DNA from: an archaeon GW2011_AR19
GTDB taxonomy: Archaea; Nanobdellota; Nanobdellia; Pacearchaeales; GW2011-AR1
NCBI GenBank assembly: GCA_000806015.1
Contig: JWKY01000011.1
Coordinates: 1-43,745 of the forward strand
Reading direction: 5' to 3'
Length of the DNA: 43,745 nt
How positions within the stretch are numbered: position 1 is the stretch's first letter; every line of letters starts with the position of its first letter. Position numbers and translations under genes: made by a program. Positions 31,898-39,814 of this stretch are shown piece by piece. A model generated the notes under the pieces. It had not been told where the DNA came from. It made no database searches and was given only the letters and a program-made list of their open reading frames with translations.

Positions 31898-32560
31898 ATG
31901 AGAGCTTTTATTTCCTTGGATCTGCCGGCTGAAATTATTAAAGAGATTAAAAAAATTCAGAATGCTCTTCCGAAATTTGTTGGCAAGAAAACAGAAAGTG
32001 AAAATCTGCATCTGACTTTAAAATTTTTAGGGGAAGTTTCTGAAGAAAAAATAGAACAAATAAGAGAGAATTTAAAAAAAATAAAACTTTCCCCAAGGGA
32101 TGACTCCTCCAAGGATATCCAAGGAGGGCACGAGAACCTGCAAGCAGGTGACACTGCTGTGCCTTCTGGTGAGCCTCAAAAATTTCAGGTTTCTATTGAT
32201 TCAATAGGAGTTTTTTCTAAAAAAGTTATTAGAATTGTCTGGCTTCATCTAACAAATTGCGACGCGCTTCAAAGAGAAATTGATGAAAAACTTTCCGATT
32301 TATTTGGAAAAGAACAAAGATTTATGGGCCATTTAACAATCGCACGAGTTAAAAATATAAAAAATTCCCCAAGGGATGACTCCTCAAAGGATGACACTGC
32401 TGTGCCTTCTGGTGAGCCTAAAAAAGAATTTTTAGAAAAATTAAAAAAAATAAAAATTCCAAAAATTAATTTTATGGTTGAGAATTTTAAATTAAAAAGT
32501 TCAACGTTTAAATCAGAAGGTCCTGTTTATGAAGATATTGAAATATATAATCTAAAGTAA
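31898..32560 (+). CDS. thpR: RNA 2',3'-cyclic phosphodiesterase (ThpR-like) with two in-frame inserts
   Basis: A 2H phosphoesterase that opens 2',3'-cyclic phosphates in RNA. The start MRAFISLDLP and the two motifs HLTL (His38) and HLTI (His145) are intact. Two inserts interrupt the fold at residues about 65-93 and 157-174, encoded by repeat modules at 32091-32176 and 32367-32419; both read SPRDDSS...TAVPSGEP. Without them the protein would be about 175 residues, the normal family size. The inserts lie in loops outside the motifs and are likely disordered, so activity may be kept. Confidence 0.88.
   Translation: MRAFISLDLPAEIIKEIKKIQNALPKFVGKKTESENLHLTLKFLGEVSEEKIEQIRENLKKIKLSPRDDSSKDIQGGHENLQAGDTAVPSGEPQKFQVSIDSIGVFSKKVIRIVWLHLTNCDALQREIDEKLSDLFGKEQRFMGHLTIARVKNIKNSPRDDSSKDDTAVPSGEPKKEFLEKLKKIKIPKINFMVENFKLKSSTFKSEGPVYEDIEIYNLK
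32091..32176 (+). repeat. In-frame palindromic module, 86-bp form
   Basis: Begins CCCCAAGGGATGACTC and ends TGGTGAGCCT, like the 53-bp and 26-bp forms. Relative to the 53-bp form it has an additional 33 bp that contains the perfect hairpin ACCTGCAAGCAGGT; the palindrome GGATATCC lies across its left join. It adds residues without breaking the frame. Confidence 0.85.
32367..32419 (+). repeat. In-frame palindromic module, 53-bp form
   Basis: Same ends as the 86-bp copy, with a 27-bp middle (10 + 17 bp) that matches the two flanks of the 33-bp insert in that copy except for one base. It lies 190 bp downstream in the same gene. Confidence 0.85.
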
Positions 32561-32562
32561 AT

Positions 32563-33345
32563 TTAAAACTTTCTGCTTATAATTTCAATGAAATTTTCCG
32601 CTCTTTTTCCAAGTATTTTTTTTAAATCTTCAATTGGAGCATTAATTATGTTTTGAATTGAGCCAAATTTTTTTAAAAGTTCTTTTGAGCTTTTTGGTCC
32701 AATACCCGGAAAGCCTTCAATTATAAATTGCATCTGCTCTTTTTTATTAAGTGTTTTTTTTCCTGAATTAAGTTTAACATCTTTTGCTTTTTTTCTTGAC
32801 AGGACATCAATAAATTTTGCAGTATCTTCTGAATCTTTTGTAAACATTATAGGTATTTTGTGTTTTAAGAGTATTGAAAGCAAAAACCCCCTTATTGCAT
32901 TTGCATTTACTCCGGAATTTTCGTCTGCATAAATTTCCTGTTTAGAAATCCCTTCAATAATTAATAATTTGTTTTCAAATTGTTTTAACTCTTCTAATTG
33001 TTTTAGCAATCTTCCATTTATCATTGAAGAGATAAAATCTGAAATAGTTTTTCTCTCAATTATTGTATCTTTCACTGCATAATCTCCGATTTTTAATTCT
33101 TTAAATATAATTTCAAAACCGAGGGATATTAAATAAGAAGCTACAAGTGAATTTTTTTCTCGGTAATCAATTATTATTTTTATTTTTTGTTTTGCCCCAC
33201 CCCCCAGCGCTTCGCTCCCCCTTCCTCCACCCAACTCTATTCGCCCACCCTTCCCAGAAGAAAAGTTATTAGCTGAAGAATCTTTTTTATCTTTTTTTCT
33301 TGAAGAGAAAATATCAAATATTGGTTTTTGCGTGATGATTTTCAT
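32563..33345 (-). CDS. Hef/XPF-type ERCC4 nuclease with HhH domain
   Basis: The nuclease half of Hef, which cuts branched DNA such as forks and flaps. The metal site reads IIDYREKN and IERKTISDF (ERK-x3-D) between about residues 57 and 105; a helix-hairpin-helix pair (EGFPGIGPKSSKELLKKFG) closes the protein. It is 260 residues, and starts one base after the end of the helicase remnant, so the usual single Hef polypeptide is split. Residues 25-50 form a Gly-rich insert (KGGRIELGGGRGSEALGGG) encoded by a GC-rich block that shares a 20-mer with the gene at 2799. Confidence 0.88.
   Translation of the reverse strand: MKIITQKPIFDIFSSRKKDKKDSSANNFSSGKGGRIELGGGRGSEALGGGAKQKIKIIIDYREKNSLVASYLISLGFEIIFKELKIGDYAVKDTIIERKTISDFISSMINGRLLKQLEELKQFENKLLIIEGISKQEIYADENSGVNANAIRGFLLSILLKHKIPIMFTKDSEDTAKFIDVLSRKKAKDVKLNSGKKTLNKKEQMQFIIEGFPGIGPKSSKELLKKFGSIQNIINAPIEDLKKILGKRAENFIEIISRKF
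33194..33262. repeat. GC-rich insert in the Hef nuclease gene
   Basis: About 70 bp of C-rich DNA on the plus strand (CCCCACCCCCCAGCGC, then TTCGCTCCCCCTTCC), with the mini-hairpin AGCGCTTCGCT, in an otherwise AT-rich gene. It encodes the Gly-rich stretch before the nuclease domain. Positions 33216-33235 match 3512-3531 in the other orientation. Confidence 0.6.
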
Positions 33346-33346
33346 T

Positions 33347-34783
33347 TTAAATTAACCTCTTCTGCAATTCCGGCTGAGCATCATTTTTAATAAATTCTCT
33401 GACTTCTTCAATCGCTTTTTTCATTTTTCTTTCCCTCATTTTTGAAATATAAAATGAAGATTCATCTCTTGTTTTTTTTGTGATTAACATAATTATTTTT
33501 CCTTTGTTTAATCATAAAATATTTATTTCGCCGTCTGAAAATTCTTGAATTATTTTTTTTTGCTCTTTTTGATTTAATCCTTTTTCTCCTGCTCTGCTTG
33601 TCTGACCAATAAAAACTTTTGCATTTATTCCACTTATTTCATTTAGATTTTTTGAAAGGATATTAGCAGTGTCTCTGAATTGTGTAAAGACAATTATTTT
33701 TGCAGATGGGTTAAGCTCTATTTCTTTTTTTATTATTTTATTTGCCTCTCTTAATTTTGGATGCTCATGATTTTTTTCCAATAGTTCATTAGATTGCATA
33801 AAAATAAAATTAAATTCAGGTCTTGCAGTAAGTTTCATCACTCCTTTGCTTTGTTTTTTTGCTGATTGCTCTAAAAGGTTCTTTAAATATTTGTTAAAAC
33901 CGGTTAAAGTTTGTGTTTCTAAAAGCTCTAATGCATGCTGGATTTTTATTGCCTGCGCGCATGCGCTTGCTCCGAGCATATAATTATAATTTTTATTTCC
34001 TCTTGCGAGAGTTCCGGAAATTTTTTTCTGCAGTTCTAATAATCTTGTTTTATTTGCAGGACCAAAAAGCACACTTCTATATCTTAGTTCTTCAATATAT
34101 TCATTCAGCAGTTTATTTAATAAGTGTTTTATTTCATCAAACTCCGCAGGAAGATCTACAAGTATTTTTTCAAATTCAAGCTCCTGCAAATATTTCTTTA
34201 CATCTTCACTTTCTCTGGTTCTTAATTCCACTTCTTCAATTGAAAGATTTTTGCATATTTCTTTTATTCTTGATACATCGTTTCCGGGACTTGCTGTCAA
34301 TCCAAGTATTCTTGGATGCAGCGATTGTTCTTGATATTCTTGGGAAACATAATTATAATCATAATTTTTAATGCATCTATGGGCTTCATCTTCAATCAGC
34401 AGACAAACATCTTTTAAATCATATAACTTTTTTTTAATGTCATTGGCGACGCATTGCGGGGTTGAAAAAATTATATCTGCTGTGTGCCAAATTTTTTTTC
34501 TTTCTGAAGGTTTTATTTCTCCGGTGAATAATTGCATATCTCCAAAGAGTTCAGGAAGCTGTTTTTTAAAGCTGGCTAAATGCTGTTCTGCAAGAGGTTT
34601 TGTCGGCGCGAGAAAAACCGCTCTTTCGCCGGGAAATTCTTTCATTCTCTTAATAACCAGCATTAATGCAATCAGGGTTTTTCCCAAACCCGTCGGAAGA
34701 ACAACCAAACAATTTTTTTTAACGCAGGTTTCAAGAATTTTAAGTTGATATTCCCGCGGTGTAATATTTTGGAGGAAGTTCAT
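33347..34783 (-). pseudogene. Hef helicase domain lacking motifs V and VI
   Basis: An SF2 helicase start: Q-like motif ITPREYQLKIL, Walker A LPTGLGKTLIA, DEAH box IEDEAH, motif III TASPG, the Hef-specific insertion, and motif IV region KIIVFTQFRDTA. The frame stops (TGA, 33512-33514) after FSDGEINIL. The same frame then continues as [20 protein letters not shown] to a TAA at 33347, clearly the end of the helicase domain. The roughly 40-50 residues that should lie between, including motifs V and VI with the arginine finger, are missing. The helicase should be inactive unless this is an assembly error. The nuclease gene follows after 1 bp. Confidence 0.75.
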
Positions 34784-34917
34784 TTTAAATTAAATTTAAT
34801 AATGTTTATAAAATATTGTTACTATTTTAAAAAAATTTATCCTGGTCTTTTATTTTTTTGAATAAATAAAAATGTAAAAGATTATATTGACGAAGGAATA
34901 ATTTTTATGACGAGGTT

Positions 34918-35058
34918 GGCTTTGTTGAAAATCTTTTTTTTGTTTCTGTTTTGAATTCAAATTCCCGCTAAAGCTTGCCTAAAGGCAAGCACCCACTCTT
35001 TAATCTTTAATATCCGAGCCAAAGAAAGTTACGAATTCAAAACATTTTCAACAAAGCC
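34918..35058. repeat. Long-stem palindromic element, copy 3
   Basis: Outer arms GGCTTTGTTGAAAAT (34918-34932) and a perfect complement (35044-35058); inner arms GTTTTGAATTC (34948-34958) and a perfect complement (35033-35043). The left side has 15 unpaired T-rich nt, the right arms are contiguous. The loop contains ATTCCCGCTAAAG, the hairpin GCTTGCCTAAAGGCAAGC, CACCCACTCTTTAAT and CCGAGCCAAAG. It fills the 280-bp gap between the Hef helicase start and the M50-like gene; no other content is seen there. Confidence 0.85.
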
Positions 35059-35065
35059 GATGAAG

Positions 35066-35698
35066 TTACACTACCAAAAAACTATATCCGAGAGCAATTA
35101 AGGTTATTATTGCCAAAAAAGCCCATAAGGTTTTGCTTCCAAAGAAGATTTTATTTCCGTCGAGGTTTGAAATTGGAATCAAATTAAAGAATGCAAACCA
35201 GATGCTGAATTTTGCAAATTCTGAAAACCCAATTAAATAACCAAGCGCAGCTGCAAGAAGATTAATCAGGATTCCTGCTCCGGCAATATAAGCTAAATGG
35301 TCTTCGCTTACATCTGAAAAAGAATATATTCCGTGCCTTTTTGCCGTCCTGTAAATTTTTGCCCGAACATCAAACACCAGTGAAGCCATCCAAACAAAAC
35401 CTTTTAGCGGAAAAAAGATTATTCTTGAAACTATTGGAAAAATCGCTCCTGCTGGAATCTCTTTTTTAAATGATTGATAAGGTTCGTACCCCCATCTTTT
35501 AAATTCCCATAATTTTATTTCAGTTTTTAATTCAAAAAATTCTCCGGTTAATTTTTTTGCGAAAACATTAATTATAATTACTGCAAACACCGAGAGCAAT
35601 GCAACTAAGAAAGCAGCAAAACCCGATAACAGAGTAATTGAAAAAGCAATAATTATTGAAACACTTACTATTGTTAGAATTTCCCTGTGATTTATCAT
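35066..35698 (-). CDS. M50-like membrane protein with degenerate zinc motif
   Basis: A 210-residue polytopic protein resembling site-2 proteases. The second signature NLIPISNLDG, which carries the third zinc ligand, is intact. Where HExxH should be, near residues 45-50, the sequence reads IINVFAKKLTG, so both histidines and the catalytic Glu are absent. It is therefore probably a non-catalytic relative, although the alignment is by eye. It borders the long-stem element on its 3' side. Confidence 0.65.
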   Translation of the reverse strand: MINHREILTIVSVSIIIAFSITLLSGFAAFLVALLSVFAVIIINVFAKKLTGEFFELKTEIKLWEFKRWGYEPYQSFKKEIPAGAIFPIVSRIIFFPLKGFVWMASLVFDVRAKIYRTAKRHGIYSFSDVSEDHLAYIAGAGILINLLAAALGYLIGFSEFAKFSIWFAFFNLIPISNLDGNKIFFGSKTLWAFLAIITLIALGYSFLVV

Positions 35699-35801
35699 GC
35701 TGATTTTTAGCTTGGGATTTTTATAAAGGTTGCTGTTAGGTGTTTTGAAATATCTAATAGAAAATGGAAAAGTATTTAAATGATTTTGAGTAAATTTTAA
35801 T

Positions 35802-36083
35802 ATGAAAGTTAGGAAAATAAGCGAGGTCCTTGGTATGAGGGTTTATACTGATTCGGGAGATTATTTTGGAGAGATTGAAGAAGTTAATTTATCTGAGAAT
35901 AAAATTGACGGATGGAGAATCAGAGTCGGCGGAAGTGTTTTGCCCTTGATTGGAGGCGCAAGAGGGGTAATTATTCCGCATAATTTTGTAAAAGCAATTA
36001 GTGATGTTGTAATAATAAGCAAATCTGCTTTGCCAAGCCAGCCAACTCATTCAGATGAATTAGAAATAGATGCGAGTGAGTAA
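35802..36083 (+). CDS. PRC-barrel domain protein
   Basis: A 93-residue single PRC-barrel: RKISEVLGMRVYTDSGDYFGEIEEV, then GWRIRVGG and a hydrophobic GVIIPHNFVKAISDVVIIS. Archaeal stand-alone PRC-barrel proteins include CdpB-like cell-division factors as well as RNA-related proteins; the sequence does not decide. A TATA-like TATTTAAATG lies about 26 nt before the ATG, implying a leaderless transcript. Confidence 0.85.
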   Translation: MKVRKISEVLGMRVYTDSGDYFGEIEEVNLSENKIDGWRIRVGGSVLPLIGGARGVIIPHNFVKAISDVVIISKSALPSQPTHSDELEIDASE

Positions 36084-36119
36084 AAATTGAGAGAGATTTC
36101 TGAAAAACAAAAAGACTAT

Positions 36120-36521
36120 TTATTCTAAAACCCTAAATATTTCTTCAGGCTTAACGATTTTTATTCCCTGAAATTCTTTAAGTTTCAAAAGATGTTTGTC
36201 ATAAGAAAGAATATATTCTGATTTTGTTTCAACCGCGCATTCTATAATCTTGTTGTCATCAGCATCCTCTTTAACAACATCAATTTTCTTGCTTGGATTT
36301 ACTAAAGTTAGAAATTGAAGAACTTTTTCAAGCAAGTTTTGAACTTCTTTTTCAGCATATAAAAAATCTCTTTTTAAAACTTCTGAAAATTCCTCTAATA
36401 TTTCTTTTGTTGTAAATATTTCCACATTGTTTCTTATCAGCTTTTGCAATAATTTATGGCTAACACTATAAGCCCATTGAGTCGCTGATATAAGAAAATT
36501 AGTATCAACCGCAATTTTCAT
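36120..36521 (-). CDS. PIN-domain toxin (VapC-like)
   Basis: A 133-residue PIN-domain ribonuclease. Acidic residues of the active site are visible in AVDTNFLIS, in the EEFSEVL helix, in DADDNKIIECA and in SYDKHLLKL. It overlaps the end of the AbrB-type gene by 4 bp (ATGA), so both are translated together as a toxin-antitoxin pair. All expected acidic residues appear present. Confidence 0.85.
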   Translation of the reverse strand: MKIAVDTNFLISATQWAYSVSHKLLQKLIRNNVEIFTTKEILEEFSEVLKRDFLYAEKEVQNLLEKVLQFLTLVNPSKKIDVVKEDADDNKIIECAVETKSEYILSYDKHLLKLKEFQGIKIVKPEEIFRVLE

Positions 36522-36796
36522 TTTTTCTTAGAATTTCTTAACTTATGAACTAAATCAGGAACATTTGCTTCTTTAATTCCAAGTTTTTTAGCTCTCTTTG
36601 CTCCTTCTTTTGCTATTTTTTGAAGTTCGCCGATTAAATCTTCTTTGGATGGTGTTGCAACTTTCTTTAAAACTATGCTGTTTTTTCCACTAACTACTGC
36701 AAACATAGTTCCCTCTGAAGCGTGCATTTCTACTCGTATATCTTGAGGAATTACTATCTGTCCTTTTGAAGACATTTTTATTATTTCAACTGTCAT
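36518..36796 (-). CDS. AbrB/MazE-type antitoxin
   Basis: A 92-residue protein whose first 50 residues are a swapped-hairpin AbrB DNA-binding domain (MSSKGQIVIPQDIRVEM, then GKNSIVLKKV). The remaining helical tail would wrap the PIN toxin. An inverted repeat at its predicted transcript start suggests autoregulation. It is the first gene of the pair. Confidence 0.88.
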   Translation of the reverse strand: MTVEIIKMSSKGQIVIPQDIRVEMHASEGTMFAVVSGKNSIVLKKVATPSKEDLIGELQKIAKEGAKRAKKLGIKEANVPDLVHKLRNSKKK

Positions 36797-36812
36797 TTTG
36801 TTTTTTCCTATT

Positions 36813-36848
36813 TCTTACTCTCTTATTGTAAGATATGCTTATTTATAA
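36813..36848 (-). promoter_or_regulatory. Promoter and inverted repeat of the AbrB/PIN pair
   Basis: A TATA-like TTTATAAAT lies near 36840-36848. TCTTAC (36813-36818) and GTAAGA (36828-36833) form an inverted repeat with a 9-nt spacer that covers the expected transcript start. This is a plausible operator for the AbrB-type protein. Confidence 0.45.
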
Positions 36849-36900
36849 ACTTTTCGGTAAAAAGCAAAAAGATTAAATAGTTATTTTTTGTTAAAGAAAT

Positions 36901-37416
36901 ATGAATTGGTTAAAGAAATTATTTAAGAAAAAACTTGATTTAGATGATTTAATTCCTTTATTAAAAGAATTAGGAAAATCAAAAGGGTTTATCAGTAATT
37001 TATATGCTCATCAAAGAAAAGAATATACTCATGGGGCTTATGGAAAATTAGATGTTAAAAAAGTTTCTCCTGAAAAAATAAGATTTGATTTAGACATACA
37101 AGAATATCAATTTCATAGAGGTCTTCCGCATGAAGAAAACACTGAATATAATACTGGAAAAACAAATGTCACAAAAACATTTTCATATCAAGAAATAGAG
37201 AAAAATCCTGTTCTCAAAAAATATGTTAAAAAGAGGAATTTAGAAAGCTCCCTTTCAATTCTCTCAATTGCTTTAATTTTAGCAAGTACTTTTTTTATTT
37301 CAAATAATATAACAGGAAACGCAATTCTTACAGCAACGCCAAATTCTTCCGGCATTATTGGGGCAGGGCTTTTTGTTTTAGGAGTAATTAGTTTTATTCT
37401 TGCGAGAAATATTTAA
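36901..37416 (+). CDS. Tail-anchored membrane protein, 171 aa
   Basis: A soluble N-terminal part (MNWLKKLFKKKLDLDDLIPL, with HQRKEYTHGAYGKLDV) followed by two hydrophobic segments near the end (LSILSIALILASTFFIS and SGIIGAGLFVLGVISFILA), separated by NNITGNAILTATP. The ITGNAI motif after a helix is common in DPANN membrane proteins as far as I recall. No enzymatic motif is visible. Confidence 0.7.
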   Translation: MNWLKKLFKKKLDLDDLIPLLKELGKSKGFISNLYAHQRKEYTHGAYGKLDVKKVSPEKIRFDLDIQEYQFHRGLPHEENTEYNTGKTNVTKTFSYQEIEKNPVLKKYVKKRNLESSLSILSIALILASTFFISNNITGNAILTATPNSSGIIGAGLFVLGVISFILARNI

Positions 37417-37507
37417 ATTGTTTGCAGTATTTGTTTATAATTTCTATCTAAACAAATTTGTAATGGATAACCGAAACCTTTAAATATTTGTAATGAATAA
37501 CTTTTTT

Positions 37508-38416
37508 ATGGTTTTTGAAAGGAAAATTAAAAGCAAGGGCAAAGAATATTGGATTTTAGCTCATTCAATAAGAAAAAATGGAAGAATAATCCAAAAGAGC
37601 AAATATCTTGGCAAGGAATTGCCTTCTAAAAAAAGATTAGAACAATTGAAAAAAGAGTTTATTAGGGAAATGGGGGGCAAAAAATATAAATATTTTTCTG
37701 AAAAAGAAATTAGCGAGATAGAAGATAAAAAAAATAAATATAAAAAAGAGCTGAAAAAATTAAGCTCTTTAGAGAAAAAGAAAGCTCTTGAAGAATTTGC
37801 AATCAGGTTTACTTATGACAGCAGTAAATTAGCAGGCGTTGATGTTACTTTAAGGCAGACTTTTTTAATACTTAAAGACGGAATTATTCCAAAGAATTTT
37901 AAAAATTTGAAAACTGTTAAAGAGTTGGAAAACCATGAAAAAGGTTTTGCAGCAATCACAAAATATAAGGGGTCTTTGAATATGGGTTTTATTAAAAAAC
38001 TTCATAAAATTTTATTTTTAGGAATTGACGATGCTGTTTCTGGAAAACTTAGAAGCGAATTAAGAAGAAATGTCAATATTGCGGGAACTATTTATATTCC
38101 GCCAAAATGGAATGAAATTAATAAGCAGCTTAAATCTCTTTTTGAATGGCGCAAGGCAGAAAACCGAAAAATGCACCCCTTGGAGCTTGCAGCATTAGTT
38201 CATCTGAAATTAGTTTCTTTACAGCCTTTTGTTGACGGGAATTCAAGGCTTTCAAGACTATTAATGAACTGGGTTTTATGGAAAAAAAATTACCCTTTGA
38301 TTGACATTCCCGCAAATGATTTAGAGAATTATTATAATGTTTTGGATAAATATCAAATAGAAAAAGACGAAAAACCATTTATTCAATATATAAAACAGAA
38401 ATATCTTGGCGGTTAA
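37508..38416 (+). CDS. Fic-family protein with altered catalytic and inhibitory motifs
   Basis: Fic enzymes transfer AMP or similar groups using HPFx(D/E)GNGRxxR. Here the motif is QPFVDGNSRLSR at residues 239-250: the catalytic His is Gln and the second Gly is Ser, with Asp, Asn and both Arg kept. The N-terminal inhibitory motif (S/T)xxxE(G/N) aligns with SSKLAG at 105-110, where the Glu is Ala. The fold is otherwise clear (302 residues, LHKILFLGIDDAVSGKLR). Standard AMP transfer is unlikely. ATG 37508 (MVFERK) is chosen from the TATA-like TTTAAATAT at 37479; ATG at 37493 is also possible. Confidence 0.85.
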   Translation: MVFERKIKSKGKEYWILAHSIRKNGRIIQKSKYLGKELPSKKRLEQLKKEFIREMGGKKYKYFSEKEISEIEDKKNKYKKELKKLSSLEKKKALEEFAIRFTYDSSKLAGVDVTLRQTFLILKDGIIPKNFKNLKTVKELENHEKGFAAITKYKGSLNMGFIKKLHKILFLGIDDAVSGKLRSELRRNVNIAGTIYIPPKWNEINKQLKSLFEWRKAENRKMHPLELAALVHLKLVSLQPFVDGNSRLSRLLMNWVLWKKNYPLIDIPANDLENYYNVLDKYQIEKDEKPFIQYIKQKYLGG

Positions 38417-38494
38417 AAATATTTAATTTTATAAAAAATCTACATATAAATAATCATCATAAACATTTATAAATATTGCAAATCTTATAAGAAA

Positions 38495-38986
38495 ATGGCA
38501 GAGACACTTTTACAGCATCCTGTTTTGACTAATTTTGTATATCCCTTTTTAATTGTGTTTTTTATAGTTTTTGCAGTTTTGGAGAAGACAAAACTTTTTG
38601 GAGAGGAAAAAAAACAGCTTAATGCCCTTACCGCATTTGTAATCGGCTTGATTTTTGTTTCAGCAGTTTTTCCAAAAATGGTTGTTTCAAATATGATTTT
38701 ATTTTTATCAGTTGCGATTGTAATTGTATTTGTAGTTTTAATGCTGTGGGGGTTTGTTTTTTCAACTAAAGACGGGTTTGTAATGACCAACGCAATGAAG
38801 GTGGGGCTATTTGTTGTTATTACTATTTCTTTAATTATTGGGATTTTGTGGGCGGCAGGCGTCAGTGGAAAAGCTTATGATTTTTTGTTTAACCAGTCAT
38901 GGAGCGAGGCATTTTGGACAAATTTAATTTTTGTTGTTTTAATTGGAGTTGCTCTCGCTGCAGTTATTAGAGGTTCTGGGAAATAG
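38495..38986 (+). CDS. Polytopic membrane protein of the pilus/secretion cluster
   Basis: A 163-residue protein with four hydrophobic helices, starting MAETLLQHPVLTNFVYPFLI and ending AVIRGSGK. It shares helix pattern and size with the next gene (both have FVYPFLIVFF/FSYVLPFLLIFA, LNALTAFVIGL/INAIIALSVAL), so they are probable paralogues. I associate such pairs with the archaeal pilus ATPase cluster in DPANN genomes; the role is unknown. TTTATAAAT is about 25 nt upstream of the ATG. Confidence 0.75.
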   Translation: MAETLLQHPVLTNFVYPFLIVFFIVFAVLEKTKLFGEEKKQLNALTAFVIGLIFVSAVFPKMVVSNMILFLSVAIVIVFVVLMLWGFVFSTKDGFVMTNAMKVGLFVVITISLIIGILWAAGVSGKAYDFLFNQSWSEAFWTNLIFVVLIGVALAAVIRGSGK

Positions 38987-39158
38987 TTTGGTTTTTGTTT
39001 AATTACATTTGATTTTTTAAGTTTTTCCTGTGAAATTTTTTGCCCCGCCCGCCAAAGACGATTTCGGAGCAAATTAATTTTTGCGAACAGAGTGAGCAGA
39101 TTTTATCTATATCTCATAATTAAGAAATATTTATAAATAACATTTAATATTTTATATT

Positions 39159-39761
39159 ATGATAGAGGTGATGAGCTTATTAGCTTCTTATGGTTTTTTT
39201 AGAGGAGGAGATATTGGAAATATTCTTGCGCAATGGCAGGCTGCAGGAGTTTTTAGTTATGTTTTGCCTTTTTTATTAATTTTTGCCCTTACATTCGGGC
39301 TTTTAATTAGAATTGGTTTGTTTACAACTAAAACTAAAGAAGGAATAGAGGGACCAAATAAATCAATAAATGCAATTATTGCCCTTTCTGTCGCTTTAAT
39401 GGCTTTGCAATTTGATTTTGTTTCTGTCTTTTTTTCTGAGATATTTCCAAGATTTGGAGTTGCATTATCTATTATTCTGGTAATTATAATTCTCGGAGGA
39501 TTGTTTATGCCTTTAAATGCCAAAGGTTTTAATTGGGTCTTGATATTAGTTGTAATGGTTATTATAGGAATAGTTGTTTTCCAGTCATTAGAATCTTTTG
39601 GATATAATGCAGGTTATTGGTGGAGAAATAATCTTGGAAGTTTGCTTGGCTGGGCAGTTTTAATTGGATTAATTATTGCAGTTGTTGCAGGGAGCACAAG
39701 CAGTTCTCCAGATTCCAGCAATTTGTTGAGTAAAATTTTGCTTGGACCTCCATCAAAATAA
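39159..39761 (+). CDS. Polytopic membrane protein, paralogue of the previous gene
   Basis: A 200-residue protein with about five hydrophobic segments, beginning MIEVMSLLASYGFFRGG and ending with a polar Ser/Pro tail. The middle (GPNKSINAIIALSVALMALQ) parallels the preceding gene. A TATA-like ATTTATAAATA at 39127-39138 lies about 25 nt before the ATG at 39159; an ATG at 39171 is a less likely start. The 170 bp between the two genes include a GC-rich patch near 39042-39070 of unknown meaning. Confidence 0.75.
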   Translation: MIEVMSLLASYGFFRGGDIGNILAQWQAAGVFSYVLPFLLIFALTFGLLIRIGLFTTKTKEGIEGPNKSINAIIALSVALMALQFDFVSVFFSEIFPRFGVALSIILVIIILGGLFMPLNAKGFNWVLILVVMVIIGIVVFQSLESFGYNAGYWWRNNLGSLLGWAVLIGLIIAVVAGSTSSSPDSSNLLSKILLGPPSK

Positions 39762-39814
39762 TTTTTTAGATTAATTTTATTTTAGAACAAATGCTTGCAA
39801 CAAGTTGCCCGAAT

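Noticed and set aside
39042-39070. GC-rich patch between the two membrane protein genes as another long-stem element
   Set aside because: It has CCCCGCCCGCC but no paired arms or conserved loop blocks that I can find.
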